NCBI GenBank assembly: GCA_937944175.1 | Contig: CALDZW010000054.1 | Location: 1 to 9,639, forward strand | Direction: 5' to 3' | Source: an uncultured Candidatus Altimarinota bacterium | Lineage (GTDB): Bacteria > Patescibacteriota > Gracilibacteria > BD1-5 > UBA6164 | DNA length: 9,639 bases | Part shown: positions 8,940 through 9,639 of the stretch, one piece after another | Layout: each line of letters begins with the position of its first letter | Position numbering within the stretch: the stretch's first letter is position 1 | Position numbers and translations under genes: made by a program | Notes under the pieces: generated by a model | What the model saw: the letters and a program-made list of their open reading frames with translations, nothing else | Told to the model about the DNA's origin: nothing | Database searches by the model: none

Positions 8940-9419
8940 TTAGATTACTGTATATCAAAGTACTTTTTGAATACTATCAACTCAATCAACTTTCTTCAGA
9001 GAAATACTATCATCTTTTATCTTAGTAATATCCTTCATAAAATCTACATGTAAATCTTCTCAAAGAGTGCATTTATCTTTTAATTTCTTTTTAGCCTCAA
9101 GCACATCTCCCGCCACAACAAAAACAAACTCATGGTCTTCTATATATCTATCTTTTGACTCAGCTCACATATATCAAAAGAAGAGTTTTCAATCAGTATT
9201 TACATCTTCTTTATTGTTCATTATTTCTATTCTATTTCAATCAATTTGATCTATTTTTAATAAAAAATCTACATGTACTCATGGTCAAAATTTAGATTCA
9301 ACTTTTGCTTGTTTAATTAGTTCATCAGTATTTTCTCACACCAGAAAAAGTATTTCATGGTCCTCAATCATTCTATCCTTTCAGTTAAATCACATATAGG
9401 CTAGGTATAAATTTTTCAT
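8940..9419 (-). CDS. DUF1543 protein with two tandem copies of the domain
   Basis: The product is 159 residues and consists of two homologous halves. Residues 3-56 and 78-131 align without gaps at 23 of 54 identical positions by hand count. Each half has Y-M-G, KDR, IEDHE, a hydrophobic F-x-V strand, and a closing HVDF. The sequence resembles DUF1543, a small domain found in one or two copies per protein with no established function; the conserved Asp/Glu-His and His-x-Asp positions would suit metal or ligand binding, but that is speculation. It begins 15 nt after an unrecognised gene and ends 7 nt before the small membrane protein gene. An internal DNA echo of the duplication survives as an identical 14-mer at 9039-9052 and 9264-9277. 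Confidence 0.8.
9027..9413 (-). repeat. Internal duplication within the DUF1543 gene
   Basis: The two copies occupy 9252-9413 and 9027-9188, 162 bp each, separated by 63 bp. They are clear at the protein level but largely diverged in DNA, with short identical blocks such as the segment encoding HVDF. Confidence 0.75.
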
Positions 9420-9434
9420 AAAAATCTTACATAG

Positions 9435-9639
9435 TTAATTCATAAATTGTCCTGTTTCCATCTTTTCCTCATCTTTCATGTGTATGTATTTTTTTAAATG
9501 TAATACAAATATCTCAGCTTGAGCTTTATTGCTTACATTTAATATAGTATATACTGATCATTTAATAGTTTTTACATTAATATTGTAGTCTCCATGGTTA
9601 CTGTTACATTTATATGTAATAGTGTCAATATCAGGCTCT
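9435..9639 (-). CDS. C-terminal part of an unrecognised protein (5' end outside window)
   Basis: The frame is open from the right edge to TAA at 9435-9437, giving the last 68 residues. It starts EPDIDTITYKCNSNHG and ends KDEEKMETGQFMN. The middle (NINVKTIKGSVYTILNVSN followed by AQAEIFVLHLKKYI) looks like beta strands followed by an amphipathic helix. One TGA is read as Gly. No motif allows a family call. It lies 15 nt upstream of the DUF1543 gene on the same strand and is probably part of the same transcription unit. Confidence 0.55.

Noticed and set aside
1..9639. Massive pseudogenisation: almost every gene is broken by TGA when read with the standard code.
   Set aside because: No frameshifts are needed, TAA and TAG are absent inside the frames, and TGA falls at conserved glycines; recoding explains all of it.

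Overview
Every gene I can support lies on the minus strand. The reading frames stay open only if TGA is a sense codon: with TAA and TAG as the only stops, ten coding regions tile the window, and TGA falls where conserved protein families have glycine (for example the aldehyde dehydrogenase FTGS, ELGGS, NAGxxC and FGPV motifs). Tryptophan is written TGG, including in the conserved PWNFP motif, so this is UGA=Gly (translation table 25) and not UGA=Trp. That code, the strong A+T bias and the mixed content point to Candidatus Absconditabacteria (SR1) or Gracilibacteria (BD1-5), in the Patescibacteria/CPR. Standard-code gene calling would break almost all of these genes into fragments.

Layout in the direction of transcription (right to left). 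A compact cluster runs from 9639 to 5065, with gaps of 2 to 26 nt: the 3' end of an unrecognised gene; a two-copy DUF1543 protein; a 64-residue single-pass membrane protein; a 224-residue membrane-anchored protein of unknown function; a peptidase family S66 LD-carboxypeptidase; an ArsC-type arsenate reductase; an NAD(P)-dependent aldehyde dehydrogenase; and a 2Fe-2S plant-type ferredoxin. A hairpin followed by a T-run just after the ferredoxin looks like the end of this transcription unit.

After a 113-nt intergenic region there are two envelope genes. The first encodes a 600-residue exported protein with eight thrombospondin type 3 calcium-binding repeats and a C-terminal membrane anchor. The second encodes a very large polytopic membrane protein of the DUF2339 type that runs off the left edge of the window.

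The right-hand cluster combines thiol/aldehyde/Fe-S redox functions with a cell-wall peptide hydrolase, and the left-hand pair is surface-directed. Apart from adjacency, nothing in the sequence ties the redox genes to a single pathway. No stretch over 300 bases lacks a gene. I see no tRNA, rRNA, CRISPR array, insertion sequence or phage gene.
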